Source: Verrucomicrobiota bacterium
GTDB lineage: Bacteria; Verrucomicrobiota; Verrucomicrobiia; Verrucomicrobiales; DEV007
DNA: 48,717 nucleotides
NCBI GenBank assembly: GCA_003402735.1
Contig: QQNE01000021.1
Location: 1-48,717 of the forward strand
Reading direction: 5' to 3'
The notes under the pieces are model-generated. The model was not told the DNA's origin, ran no database searches, and saw only the letters and a program-made list of their open reading frames with translations. The position numbers were made by a program, and so were the translations under genes. Of this stretch, positions 16,461-25,141 are shown one piece after another. Position 1 is the first letter of the stretch, and each line of letters opens with the position of its first letter.

Positions 16461-17813
16461 GTGCCGCCCCACAAGCCCCATCCCTCCCCGCTGGATCACA
16501 ACCTGCGGCTCTTCGTCTGGTTCCGGGTCCTCTTCAATGCCCGGTTCTATTATCCGGTCTTTGCCATCCTCTTTTTTGATTTCGGACTCTCCCCGCTCGA
16601 TTTTTACATCTTGAACGGAGTCGTCTGGACTCTCGCCAGCATTCTTCTGGAGGTTCCCTCGGGAGCCTTGGCGGACCGCTATGGCCGCAAGGCGCTTCTC
16701 GTCGTCTCCGCCGTCCTCATGGTCATCGAAATGGCGGTTTTTTGCCTCACCCCAAGTGGCGGCGGCCCCCACATCTTTGCCCTCTTTCTCCTCAACCGCA
16801 TTCTCTCCGGGAGCGCCGAAGCCGCCGCCAGCGGCGCCGATGAGGCCTTGGCCTATGATTCCATCCCACCGGAGGACCGGGATACCATCTGGCCCCGCGT
16901 CCAATCACGCCTCATGGCTTCCCAAAGCGTGGCCATGATCATCGCCCTCAACCTTGGAGCGTTCTGTTATGGACTTCAGGCCGCGCCCTTTCACATCGAC
17001 AAACAACTGGCCATGCGTTTGCCGATTTTCCTCACCTTCCTCTCCTCCCTGGCCACGCTAGCCATCACGCTGCGGATGCACGAACCACCGCGCGAAACCG
17101 GCACGGTCCAGGCCACGGTGCGCGACAGCTTTCGCGGGATCTTGCGCGCCGCTCACTGGATCTGGAATCACCCCGCGCCGTTGTATATTGTCCTCGTGCT
17201 GGTCTTTTTCGACAGCATCGTCCGCCTCTTCTACACCGTCGCCAGCAGCTATCACAGCCTCATCGGCATCGACCCCAGATACTTCGGCCTGATCGGGACT
17301 GCGGCCAACTTGGTGGGCCTTGTCACCGCGCCGTGGATCAGCCTTCTCGTCTCCAACTGCTCTCCCCAAATCAACTACCGGATCTCCGCCTTGCTGATCC
17401 TGACCGGCCTCTGTCTCTTGGCCTGGCAAATCCCTCTCTGGGGTGTCCTCGTGAGCATCCCTCTCGGTATGGGCATGCGTCACATCCACGCCGCAAGCTC
17501 TCATTACCTCAACCGGGTCACCGACTCCGCGCACCGCGCCACGGTCCTGAGTTTCCGCGGCCTCGCCATGATGGCGTTCTACGCCGCGGTCAATCTCCTG
17601 GCCATCGGCCAGGTTTTGGCGACCCTGCCACCACACGCTCCCCCCGCCTGGGATCAGTCCATGGGCAACGAAATCATCCGGCAAACTTCTGCGGACTGGT
17701 GGCTCTGGTTCGTCATTGGGCTCCTCGCCCTCACCGGGTTCCGACACTGGCGATACCGCCGATCGATCAACGAGATCGTGACCGAGGGAAAAACGGTGTC
17801 ACCCATCCGCTGA
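16461..17813 (+). CDS. MFS transporter
   Basis: 450 residues with about twelve hydrophobic segments. The MFS A-motif is visible between helices 2 and 3 as SGALADRYGRKALL. The start is a GTG at 16461, 16 bp after the preceding MFS gene, so the two are probably co-transcribed. It belongs to a different MFS branch from its neighbour; no substrate can be assigned. It converges with sufD, leaving 14 bp between the two stops. Confidence 0.87.
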   Translation: MPPHKPHPSPLDHNLRLFVWFRVLFNARFYYPVFAILFFDFGLSPLDFYILNGVVWTLASILLEVPSGALADRYGRKALLVVSAVLMVIEMAVFCLTPSGGGPHIFALFLLNRILSGSAEAAASGADEALAYDSIPPEDRDTIWPRVQSRLMASQSVAMIIALNLGAFCYGLQAAPFHIDKQLAMRLPIFLTFLSSLATLAITLRMHEPPRETGTVQATVRDSFRGILRAAHWIWNHPAPLYIVLVLVFFDSIVRLFYTVASSYHSLIGIDPRYFGLIGTAANLVGLVTAPWISLLVSNCSPQINYRISALLILTGLCLLAWQIPLWGVLVSIPLGMGMRHIHAASSHYLNRVTDSAHRATVLSFRGLAMMAFYAAVNLLAIGQVLATLPPHAPPAWDQSMGNEIIRQTSADWWLWFVIGLLALTGFRHWRYRRSINEIVTEGKTVSPIR

Positions 17814-17827
17814 CCGGAGTGTCAGGC

Positions 17828-19027
17828 TCAGACCTTCTGATCCCGCAAGGCCAACAACCGCGCTTCGACCCTGGCCGACAGCCTCTCCTCGACCGAATCG
17901 TTTCCGATGCGGCCAATGATCTCATTGGCGAATCCGAGGGTGACCAGATGGCGGGCCGCCGCTTCGGGAATGCCCCGGGCGCGCAGATAAAAGACTTCCT
18001 CCGGGTCAATCTGGCCACAGGTGGAACCGTGGCTGCAACGGACCTGGTCCGCGTTGATCTCCAGACCCGGCATCGCGTTGGCCTCGGCCTCCTCGCTCAG
18101 GAGAAGATTGCGGCAGGACTGAAAGGCATCTGTCTGGTGCGCCCCGGAATCCACCCGGATCAACCCGCTGAAGATGGAGCGGGCATCCGCAAACAAGGCG
18201 TTCTTATAAAGCAGATTGCTGTGAATGCCTCCACTCACGTGAGCCTGCAGGGTGCGCTGGTCGATCTCCTCCCCCGCCCCGGCCAAGCTGAGCCCAAAAA
18301 GCTCACAATCCGCGCCCTTGGCCCCGAGCGAAGCCGAAACCTCCTGACGGACCCACTCCGCTCCGAGATTCACGCGCACATCGCGGACCTTGGCGTTGGC
18401 CCCGGGAATCACATGCACACAGTTGACCAGTTTGCTTGAGGCGGACAGTTCCTGGCTGCCGACCAACTTGACCTCCGCCCCTTCTTCAACCACCACGACC
18501 GTTCCGTTCACCAGATAGACCGCATCGCCCACCGCAGAACTCAGGTGTTCCCAGATGACTGCCGAGGCCCCGCGCCGCACCAGGACCAGGCTGAGCCAAG
18601 CCGCGTGCCCCGGACCTGCGGCCCGAACATCGAGTTGCAGCGGAACGTCGAGCCTCTGATCCTCACCGATCACCCAGCATTCGCCCCGAAAATTCTCCGA
18701 CTTCAACCCCCAGGCCAGATGCCGGGCGGCGCCGAGACTGCCAAGACTCTCTTCGATGGCCGGCCCGAACCGCTCGCCATGCCGAAGCAGAGCGGTGTCC
18801 AAATCCAAAATCTCCACCGCATCCCACGGACCCTGACGCCCAGTCGAAAGCACTGCCGAAGCCGCAAAACCATCTACGGAATTCCTCCGCAAGTCCGCGA
18901 AGCGCCACTCCTGATCGTTTCGGGTCGGCCAGGAGGCCAAATTGAAACGCTCCTCAGCGGCGGCACGGCATTCGGGCAAACTGCGGATCACGAGAGAGTC
19001 CGGGTCAAGGACGGCGGGCATGGTCAT
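17828..19027 (-). CDS. sufD: Fe-S cluster assembly protein SufD
   Basis: 399-residue SufB/SufD-family protein. The C-terminal beta-helix contains CSHGSTCGQIDPEEVFYLRA, the SufD signature with the conserved His, and ends in a helical ARHLVTLGFANEII segment. SufD pairs with SufB and SufC to form the cytoplasmic SufBC2D scaffold that builds iron-sulfur clusters. Last gene of the fur-sufC-sufB-sufD operon, 27 bp after sufB. No sufS, sufE or sufU follows. Confidence 0.93.
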   Translation of the reverse strand: MTMPAVLDPDSLVIRSLPECRAAAEERFNLASWPTRNDQEWRFADLRRNSVDGFAASAVLSTGRQGPWDAVEILDLDTALLRHGERFGPAIEESLGSLGAARHLAWGLKSENFRGECWVIGEDQRLDVPLQLDVRAAGPGHAAWLSLVLVRRGASAVIWEHLSSAVGDAVYLVNGTVVVVEEGAEVKLVGSQELSASSKLVNCVHVIPGANAKVRDVRVNLGAEWVRQEVSASLGAKGADCELFGLSLAGAGEEIDQRTLQAHVSGGIHSNLLYKNALFADARSIFSGLIRVDSGAHQTDAFQSCRNLLLSEEAEANAMPGLEINADQVRCSHGSTCGQIDPEEVFYLRARGIPEAAARHLVTLGFANEIIGRIGNDSVEERLSARVEARLLALRDQKV

Positions 19028-19054
19028 CGGTTCGGGGCAATGCAGAACAGGTTC

Positions 19055-20473
19055 TTATCCGACGGAACCCTCCATTTCGAGATCGATCAGGCGCTTCAAC
19101 TCCACGCTATATTCCATGGGAAACTCCCGGACCAGATCATTCACGAATCCGTTGACCGACAGGCTCATCGCCGCCGCCTCGGAGAGTCCCCGCTGACGCA
19201 TGTAGAAAATTTGTTCTTCGCTGACCTGACTGACACTCGCCTCGTGCTGGGTGGCGTGGCGATTGCCCCGCACCGTGATCGCCGGATAGGTATCGGTGCG
19301 GCTGTGACTGTTGATGAGAAGGGCGTCGCACTCGGTATTGTTCTTGCATCCCTTGAGATGCTTCGGGATGTGCACCTGGCCTCTGTAGGTGGCGCGCCCC
19401 TCTCCGATGCTGATGCTCTTGGAAACAATGTTGGAGGTGGTCTCGTCCGCCGCGTGGATCATCTTGGCCCCGGTGTCCTGATGCTGACCGGTGTTGGCCA
19501 GCGCGATGCTGATGACCTCGCCGCGCGCCTTGCGGCCCTTCATGATCACTCCGGGATATTTCATTGTCAGGCGCGATCCGATGTTGCAGTCGATCCAACG
19601 GATTTCGGCCCCTTCATGAGCCAATCCCCGCTTGGTCACCAAGTTGAAGACATTGCTGCTCCAATTCTGGACCGTGATGTATTGGATCTTGGCGTGTGGC
19701 ATGGCCACGAGTTCGACCACGGCGCTGTGAAGCGTGGCGGTCTCGAACTTGGGGGCGGTGCACCCTTCCATATACATCACCTCAGCGCCCTCATCCACGA
19801 TGATCAGAGTCCTCTCAAACTGGCCAAACTGCTCCGCGTTGATCCGGAAATAGGCCTGGAGCGGATGCTTCACCTTCACCCCGGGCGGGACATAAATGAA
19901 GCTGCCCCCACTGAACACCGCGCTGTTCAAGGCGGCGAACTTGTTGTCGCCGGACGGGATGACCTTGCCGAACCACTTCCGGAAAATCTCGGGGTGCTCG
20001 CGCAAGCCCTCCGAACTGTTGACGAAGATCACTCCCAACTTGTCGAACTCCTCCTTGATGTTGGAGTAAGCCGCCTCGCTGTCGAACTGCGCCTCCACGC
20101 CCGCCAGAAAGCCCCGTTCCCGCTCCGGAATTCCGAGGCGCTCAAAGGTTCTCTTCACATCCTCGGGCACTTCGTCCCAACTCCGAGTGGGACGCCTTCC
20201 CTTGGCGAGGTAGTAGCGGATCTCCTGGAACTTGATCTCGTCGAGTTCCGCGCTGGCCCAATGCGTCGGCATCGGCTTGCGCTCGAAAATCTCCAACGCC
20301 CTGTGTCGGAAATCCCGGATCCATTGATCCTCACCTTTGACCTCAGAAATATAATTCAGGGTCTCGGGGCCCAGCCCACGCCCTGCGTCCAGCTCGTAAT
20401 CCTCCGGATAGGCAAAGTTGCCTTGGGACTGATCGACCAGAACGGCATCCAATGTTGCGGAATCTTCACTCAT
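19055..20473 (-). CDS. sufB: Fe-S cluster assembly protein SufB
   Basis: 472 residues, the usual SufB length. The scaffold residues are present: the NNTECDALL Cys and the QHEASVSQ Glu that help hold the nascent cluster, and the typical [20 protein letters not shown] end. It works with SufC (ATPase) and SufD. A GGAGA stretch stands 7 bases ahead of the ATG, one of the clearer ribosome-binding sites in this window. It lies 21 bp downstream of sufC. Confidence 0.96.
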   Translation of the reverse strand: MSEDSATLDAVLVDQSQGNFAYPEDYELDAGRGLGPETLNYISEVKGEDQWIRDFRHRALEIFERKPMPTHWASAELDEIKFQEIRYYLAKGRRPTRSWDEVPEDVKRTFERLGIPERERGFLAGVEAQFDSEAAYSNIKEEFDKLGVIFVNSSEGLREHPEIFRKWFGKVIPSGDNKFAALNSAVFSGGSFIYVPPGVKVKHPLQAYFRINAEQFGQFERTLIIVDEGAEVMYMEGCTAPKFETATLHSAVVELVAMPHAKIQYITVQNWSSNVFNLVTKRGLAHEGAEIRWIDCNIGSRLTMKYPGVIMKGRKARGEVISIALANTGQHQDTGAKMIHAADETTSNIVSKSISIGEGRATYRGQVHIPKHLKGCKNNTECDALLINSHSRTDTYPAITVRGNRHATQHEASVSQVSEEQIFYMRQRGLSEAAAMSLSVNGFVNDLVREFPMEYSVELKRLIDLEMEGSVG

Positions 20474-20494
20474 GGCAGTTCTCCGTTTCTCTCC

Positions 20495-21253
20495 TCAGGC
20501 GGTGGCGAGCGCTCCCTCCTTGATCCAATCGTAACCGGTTTCCTCCAGCTCCAGGGCCAATTCCTTGCCCCCGGTGCGGACAATCTTGCCTCCGGCCAGA
20601 ACGTGGATGAAATCGGGCTCGATGTAGTTCAAGAGGCGTTGGTAGTGGGTGATCAGCAGGAACCCCCGGTGCGGCGAGCGCATCCGATTCACACCCTCGG
20701 CGACGACGCGCAAGGCATCGATGTCGAGGCCCGAATCCGTCTCGTCGAGCACCGCGTAAACCGGTTCCAGAACGGCCATCTGCAAGATCTCATTGCGCTT
20801 CTTCTCGCCGCCCGAGAATCCCTCGTTCACCGAACGCCCCGTGAATTTTCGGTCGATCCCCAGTTCGTCCATCAGACCGTAAAGTCGCTTGTAGAAAGAG
20901 ACGGCATCGATCTCCTCTCCGCTGCCCAACCGGGCGCGCACGGCCTCGCGGAGAAAATTCGCGTTGCTGACCCCGGGAATCTCGTAGGGATATTGAAACG
21001 CCAGGAAGAAACCGGCGCGGGACCGCTCATCGACTTCCATGGCCAGCAAATCCTGACCGTCCATGAGCACCTGACCGGAAACCACCTCGTAATCTTGGTG
21101 ACCGGCGAGGACCTTGGCCAAGGTGCTCTTGCCGGAACCATTCGGTCCCATGATGGCATGCACCTCTCCCTTCGGCACCACCAGCGACAACCCGTCCAGG
21201 ATTCGCTGACCGTGAATGGCTACCGTTAAATCTTTGATCTCGAGACAATCCAT
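20495..21253 (-). CDS. sufC: Fe-S assembly ATPase SufC
   Basis: 252-residue ABC-type ATPase. Walker A is GPNGSGKST, the Q-loop is FQYPYEIPG, the signature is [12 protein letters not shown], Walker B is [13 protein letters not shown] and the H-loop is ITHYQR. SufC powers the conformational change of SufBC2D. Two starts are possible: the ATG at 21253 ([11 protein letters not shown]) aligns with the normal SufC start; an ATG at 21271 would overlap the fur stop as TAATG and suggests reinitiation, adding six residues. I give the former. Confidence 0.95.
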   Translation of the reverse strand: MDCLEIKDLTVAIHGQRILDGLSLVVPKGEVHAIMGPNGSGKSTLAKVLAGHQDYEVVSGQVLMDGQDLLAMEVDERSRAGFFLAFQYPYEIPGVSNANFLREAVRARLGSGEEIDAVSFYKRLYGLMDELGIDRKFTGRSVNEGFSGGEKKRNEILQMAVLEPVYAVLDETDSGLDIDALRVVAEGVNRMRSPHRGFLLITHYQRLLNYIEPDFIHVLAGGKIVRTGGKELALELEETGYDWIKEGALATA

Positions 21254-21270
21254 ACCAAAACTGAAAAGCA

Positions 21271-21777
21271 TTAATTTGCGGATCGGTCGGGCGCGGATGC
21301 ACCCGAAGCCGCGGTTTCCACCGAATGTTCCTCCCCGGCAGCGCAGCGCCTGCAGAGACCGCGCATGGCCACTTCCATTTTCTCCACCCGGCTGCCGGAC
21401 GGAATACACCAACCTTGCAGTCCGCCGTCGCGCGAGGCGGGCGCCACGTCCTCTACGGCCCCACACCCCATGCAGAAAAAGTGCGCGTGTTCGTTGAGGT
21501 TCGGGCAGTAACGAGACGGTTCCCGGTCCAAATTCACTTGCTTCACCAACCCCGCCTCCGTGAGGGTCTCGAGGCAATTGTAGACCGTGGCCAACGAAAT
21601 TCCGGCCAGCTGATCCTTGGCCCGCAGAAACACTTCGGAAGCAGTCGGGTGATCCAGGTCCCGCAACAAAACGTCATAGACAAGGCGACGCTGACGGGTC
21701 ATCCGGAACCCCGGTTGAGCCGCGCAACTGCCGCATTCCTCCGCGGCTCCCTGGTGTGCTTCGTCCTCGTGCCCCAC
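21271..21777 (-). CDS. Fur-family transcriptional regulator of the suf operon
   Basis: 168 residues. Winged helix: [20 protein letters not shown] followed by [19 protein letters not shown]. Metal sites: [10 protein letters not shown] and a C-terminal CRRC, together the four-Cys structural zinc site of Fur/PerR proteins, plus the His residues of the regulatory site. An extra Cys-x2-Cys (ECGSCAA) lies at the N terminus. The start is a GTG at 21777; an ATG at 21702 would remove the first helix and is less likely. Being first in the suf operon, it probably senses iron or peroxide and controls the operon and itself. Confidence 0.88.
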   Translation of the reverse strand: MGHEDEAHQGAAEECGSCAAQPGFRMTRQRRLVYDVLLRDLDHPTASEVFLRAKDQLAGISLATVYNCLETLTEAGLVKQVNLDREPSRYCPNLNEHAHFFCMGCGAVEDVAPASRDGGLQGWCIPSGSRVEKMEVAMRGLCRRCAAGEEHSVETAASGASAPDRSAN

Positions 21778-21779
21778 AA

Positions 21780-21792
21780 CCGCACGATGCGG
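21780..21792. promoter_or_regulatory. Inverted repeat CCGCA-CGA-TGCGG, copy 1
   Basis: Perfect 5-bp inverted repeat with 3-base spacer, ending 3 bp before the fur start codon. An identical 13-bp copy lies at 21848-21860. Possible operator, or a structure in the fur leader RNA. Confidence 0.45.
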
Positions 21793-21810
21793 CGCTGGCC
21801 CCAGAAATCA

Positions 21811-21821
21811 AGAATTATTCT
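21811..21821. promoter_or_regulatory. Fur/PerR-box-like palindrome AGAATTATTCT
   Basis: Perfect 11-bp palindrome in an AT-rich island (21806-21831), 34 bp upstream of the fur start and between the two 13-bp repeats. Its size and AT-rich sequence resemble half of a PerR/Fur box, which fits autoregulation by the adjacent Fur-family protein. It probably overlaps the fur-suf promoter. Confidence 0.45.
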
Positions 21822-21847
21822 AAATCAAAAATGCCCTGCCGCCTCCG

Positions 21848-21860
21848 CCGCACGATGCGG
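21848..21860. promoter_or_regulatory. Inverted repeat CCGCA-CGA-TGCGG, copy 2
   Basis: Identical to the copy at 21780-21792, 68 bp away. It sits upstream of the AT-rich island for fur and 15 bp ahead of the -35 box for the divergent chemotaxis-type gene, so it could serve either. Confidence 0.45.
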
Positions 21861-21875
21861 TCGACCTCGACTCGC

Positions 21876-21904
21876 TTGACACCCAAGATTCTCGATGTTA
21901 ACTA
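21876..21904 (+). promoter_or_regulatory. Sigma70-type promoter for cheB-cheR hybrid
   Basis: TTGACA (21876-21881), a 17-base spacer, and TAACTA (21899-21904) preceded by TG-T, an extended -10 element. A transcript would start near 21912 and have a leader of about 257 bases before the GTG at 22169. The remaining gap to 22168 shows no other gene I can support. Confidence 0.45.
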
Positions 21905-22168
21905 AAATGGAATGGTTTGTGTGTCATCATCTCATGGAACCGACGCTTCCTTGAGGTGCGAACACCCCCCACAGATGGCCTGCGGCTCAACCAATCTCTG
22001 CAGAGATCGTCTCGTGGCCGCAGCGCTCCTCTGCACGGATTCCGATCCCCCACATCGGCTCCAGCGCTGGTGGGTTTAGCCAACACTTCGCCGATTTCAA
22101 AAACAACCCCCGAAACGCCTCCTCCCGGCGTGAACCCCTGTGCGCGGGCCCAACGAAAGGTGGCGTGC

Positions 22169-25141
22169 GTGAAGAAAGCGACCAAACTGGCCACAAAACT
22201 CCCTTCCCCACCCGCAGTTCACCCGGCAACTCCGGCCCCGTCCCACATCGTCGGGATCGGAGCTTCTGCCGGTGGTTTGGCGGCGCTCGAGCAGTTCTTT
22301 TTGAACCTGCCCGCAGCCACCTCATTGGCGTATGTCGTGGTGCAGCATCTGGAGCCGGACCGCGAGGACATGCTCCCGGAACTTCTCGGCCGCGACACCT
22401 CGCTCCAAGTGATCCAAGCCCAAAACGGGATGCGGGTGCGGCCCGGTCTGGTCTATGTGATCCCGCCCAATGCGGAGTTGTCCATCCTGCACGGATGGCT
22501 CCAGGTGCGGAAACCGGCGGCGCCTCGCGGGCATCGCCTGCCGATCGATTCCTTTCTCCGTGATCTGGCGAAGGATCAGAGAGAAAAGGCCATCGCGATC
22601 ATTCTGTCCGGAATGGGGAGCGACGGTGCCTTGGGAATCAAGGCCATCAAAAAGAGCGGAGGAATGGTCCTCGTCCAGGATCCTGCATCGGCAAAGTTTG
22701 ACAGCATGCCCCGCAGCGCGATCCGCACCGGGCTGGTGGATTGCATAGCCGCCGCTGAGGATCTTCCCACCAAACTGCTCCAGTATGTAACTGGGGCGCC
22801 TTCGGAGCCTCCGGACGCTCCTTCCGCTGACGAGAAGCCCTGGACGGGCATCGACCAGATCTTCGGCCTGTTGCGGGAGCAAACCGGGAATGACTTCTCG
22901 TCCTACAAGACCAGCACCATTCACCGGAGGATCGAGCGCCGCATGATGGTTCACCAATTTGCGCGACTGGCCCCCTACATCCGCTTTCTTCAGGAGAACC
23001 CCCACGAGGTGGAGTTGCTCCACAAGGAGATGTTGATCGGCGTCACCGAATTTTTCCGGGACCCGGGACTGTTCGAGACCTTGAAAGAGAAGATCATTCC
23101 CGGGTTGCTGACCGGGGCCGCGCCGGGTCGGCAAGTGCGGATCTGGACACCGGGATGCTCCACCGGTGAGGAGAGCTATTCGTTGGCCATCCTGTTCCAG
23201 GAGTATTTCGAGGCTCAAGACCCGCCCCATCGCAATGCGGCGATCCAAATTTTCGCGACCGACCTGGATCGGGATGCGATTGATCGAGCCCGGCGCGGCC
23301 TGTTCAGCGAGCAGATCAGGGCCCAGGTTTCCCCCGAGCGGCTGGAGCGGTTTTTCGTGCCGGAGGGGGACCGCTATCGAATCAAAAAAGAGATTCGTGA
23401 GATGCTGGTCTTTGCGCCGCACAACCTCCTGACAGACCCGCCATTCACGAAACTGGACCTGATCTCCTGCCGGAATGTTCTGATCTATCTGAAAGCCAAA
23501 GCCCAACGGCAGTTGTTGCCGCTCATGCACTTTGCGCTCAATCCCGGGGGTCTCCTGATCCTCGGGACGGCCGAAAGCACCGGAGGCTCCGAGCACCTCT
23601 TTGCGACCGTGGACAAGAAGTGGATAATCTTCCGGAGCAAGGAACTGTCCCAGCGCCCGCCCCTGGAATTTCCCTTGCCGCAACCCATCGCTCGCCCCGG
23701 CGATCTGACGGAGTCAACTCCTGAAGCGGACCTGATTTACGCCACCCAACAAGCCCTGCTGGACGAATACGCGCCGCCGGCGGTGGTGGTGACCTTGGAA
23801 GGCGACATCGTCTACGTCAACGGACGGACCGGAAAGTTCCTGGAGCCCGCTTCCGGCAAGATGAATCACAATCTCTTCGCAATGGCGCGAGAGGGATTGC
23901 GGGAGGAGATCGGGAGCGCCCTTCGCACCGCGGGTCGTCACCTGTCCCCGGTGACCCACCACATCATCCAGGTGCCATCGGATGGGTCAATGACTCCCAT
24001 CAACCTCAGCGTCAAACCCCTGCCCGAGAGAATCTCTCCGCGCCGTCTGTTTCTGGTCGTGTTCGAGGAATGCAAGACTTCACCGGCAGAGACCGATGGC
24101 CTGCCGGATGCCGAGCCGGGGTCAGTTGACCCTGCCGAACTGCAAAGCGACCTGCATCGCACCCGGCAACGCCTGCTGTCGGTGACCCGGCAGATGGAAT
24201 CGACCCAGGAGGCCCTCAAGGCGGCGAATGAGGAGTTGCAGTCAAACAACGAGGAATTGCAGAGCGCCAACGAGGAATTGAACAGCTCCAAGGAAGAACT
24301 GCAGTCCATCAACGAGGAAATGCAGACGGTAAACGCCGAATTGCAGACAAAGATCGACGAGTTGTCCGGCTCCAACAACGACATCAAGAACCTGCTCAAC
24401 GGGATCGAGATGGCCACGATCTTCCTGAACGTCGACCTCGGCATCAAGCGCTTCACGCCCCAATCCACCAAGATCGTCCACCTCTTGCCCGGCGATGTGG
24501 GCCGAAGCATCAGCGACTTCGCCACCCAACTGAAGTATGGTGGGCTGATCGACGACGCCCGGAAGGTCCTGGGAAGCCTGGAGCCCAGGGAACGGCAGGT
24601 CGAAGCCGCCAATGGTTGCTGGTACAACATGCGGATCTTGCCCTATCGCACCACGGACAACGTGATCGATGGCGTGGTCGTCACCTTTGCGGACATCACC
24701 GCCCTCAAAAATCTGGAACAATCCCTCCGAATCCAAAAAGAAGAGGCCCAGGCGGCGCGCCGCTATGCCGAAACCATCCTCGCCACCGTTCGGGAACCGC
24801 TGGTTGTTCTGGATGAATCCCTGCGAATTCTCTTCGCCAACCAGTGCTTTTACGATACGTTCCGAGTCACCCCTGGCGACACGAAAGACCAGCTCTTCTA
24901 CGAGATCAGCCAGGGCCAGTGGGATGTCCCTCCGTTGCGTCAACTGTTGGAAGACATCTTGCCGCATCAGACCGAGTTGCGGGACTTCCGGGTGGAACAC
25001 GATTTCCTTGGTTGCGGCCGAAAAGTTCTCCTGCTGAACGCCCGCCGGATGGCGTCTGGATCGGCGCAGGGCCATGTCATCATGCTTGCGATGGAGGATG
25101 TGACCGGCCCGGAAACGAACACAGAACCCGCGCGAAAATGA
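22169..25141 (+). CDS. CheB-CheR-PAS hybrid signalling protein
   Basis: 990 residues from a GTG at 22169, behind an AAAGG stretch. CheB methylesterase domain (26-215): Ser33 in GIGASAGG, His60 in VVQHLEPD and Asp152 in GMGSDG; no receiver domain. CheR methyltransferase (230-500): an N-terminal STIHRRIERRM helix and WTPGCSTGEE, the S-adenosylmethionine loop. A long coiled coil (about 675-740) of repeating NEELQS-like heptads follows, then two PAS domains (about 745-850 and 865-980). Such hybrids couple methylation and demethylation of a partner to PAS sensing. The stop overlaps the kinase start by ATGA, so the kinase is the probable partner. No chemoreceptor, CheA or CheW lies nearby. Confidence 0.92.
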   Translation: MKKATKLATKLPSPPAVHPATPAPSHIVGIGASAGGLAALEQFFLNLPAATSLAYVVVQHLEPDREDMLPELLGRDTSLQVIQAQNGMRVRPGLVYVIPPNAELSILHGWLQVRKPAAPRGHRLPIDSFLRDLAKDQREKAIAIILSGMGSDGALGIKAIKKSGGMVLVQDPASAKFDSMPRSAIRTGLVDCIAAAEDLPTKLLQYVTGAPSEPPDAPSADEKPWTGIDQIFGLLREQTGNDFSSYKTSTIHRRIERRMMVHQFARLAPYIRFLQENPHEVELLHKEMLIGVTEFFRDPGLFETLKEKIIPGLLTGAAPGRQVRIWTPGCSTGEESYSLAILFQEYFEAQDPPHRNAAIQIFATDLDRDAIDRARRGLFSEQIRAQVSPERLERFFVPEGDRYRIKKEIREMLVFAPHNLLTDPPFTKLDLISCRNVLIYLKAKAQRQLLPLMHFALNPGGLLILGTAESTGGSEHLFATVDKKWIIFRSKELSQRPPLEFPLPQPIARPGDLTESTPEADLIYATQQALLDEYAPPAVVVTLEGDIVYVNGRTGKFLEPASGKMNHNLFAMAREGLREEIGSALRTAGRHLSPVTHHIIQVPSDGSMTPINLSVKPLPERISPRRLFLVVFEECKTSPAETDGLPDAEPGSVDPAELQSDLHRTRQRLLSVTRQMESTQEALKAANEELQSNNEELQSANEELNSSKEELQSINEEMQTVNAELQTKIDELSGSNNDIKNLLNGIEMATIFLNVDLGIKRFTPQSTKIVHLLPGDVGRSISDFATQLKYGGLIDDARKVLGSLEPRERQVEAANGCWYNMRILPYRTTDNVIDGVVVTFADITALKNLEQSLRIQKEEAQAARRYAETILATVREPLVVLDESLRILFANQCFYDTFRVTPGDTKDQLFYEISQGQWDVPPLRQLLEDILPHQTELRDFRVEHDFLGCGRKVLLLNARRMASGSAQGHVIMLAMEDVTGPETNTEPARK

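Noticed and set aside
18545-21229. Open frame of 894 codons on the plus strand
   Set aside because: It is antisense to sufD, sufB and sufC, which are unmistakable; the translation is His/Arg/Gln/Leu-rich with no domain. GC-rich third positions keep antisense frames open.
24200-24380. Tandem DNA repeat in the CheB-CheR hybrid
   Set aside because: The repetition follows codons for NEELQS-type heptads of a coiled coil usual in these hybrids; it is not a mobile or satellite element.
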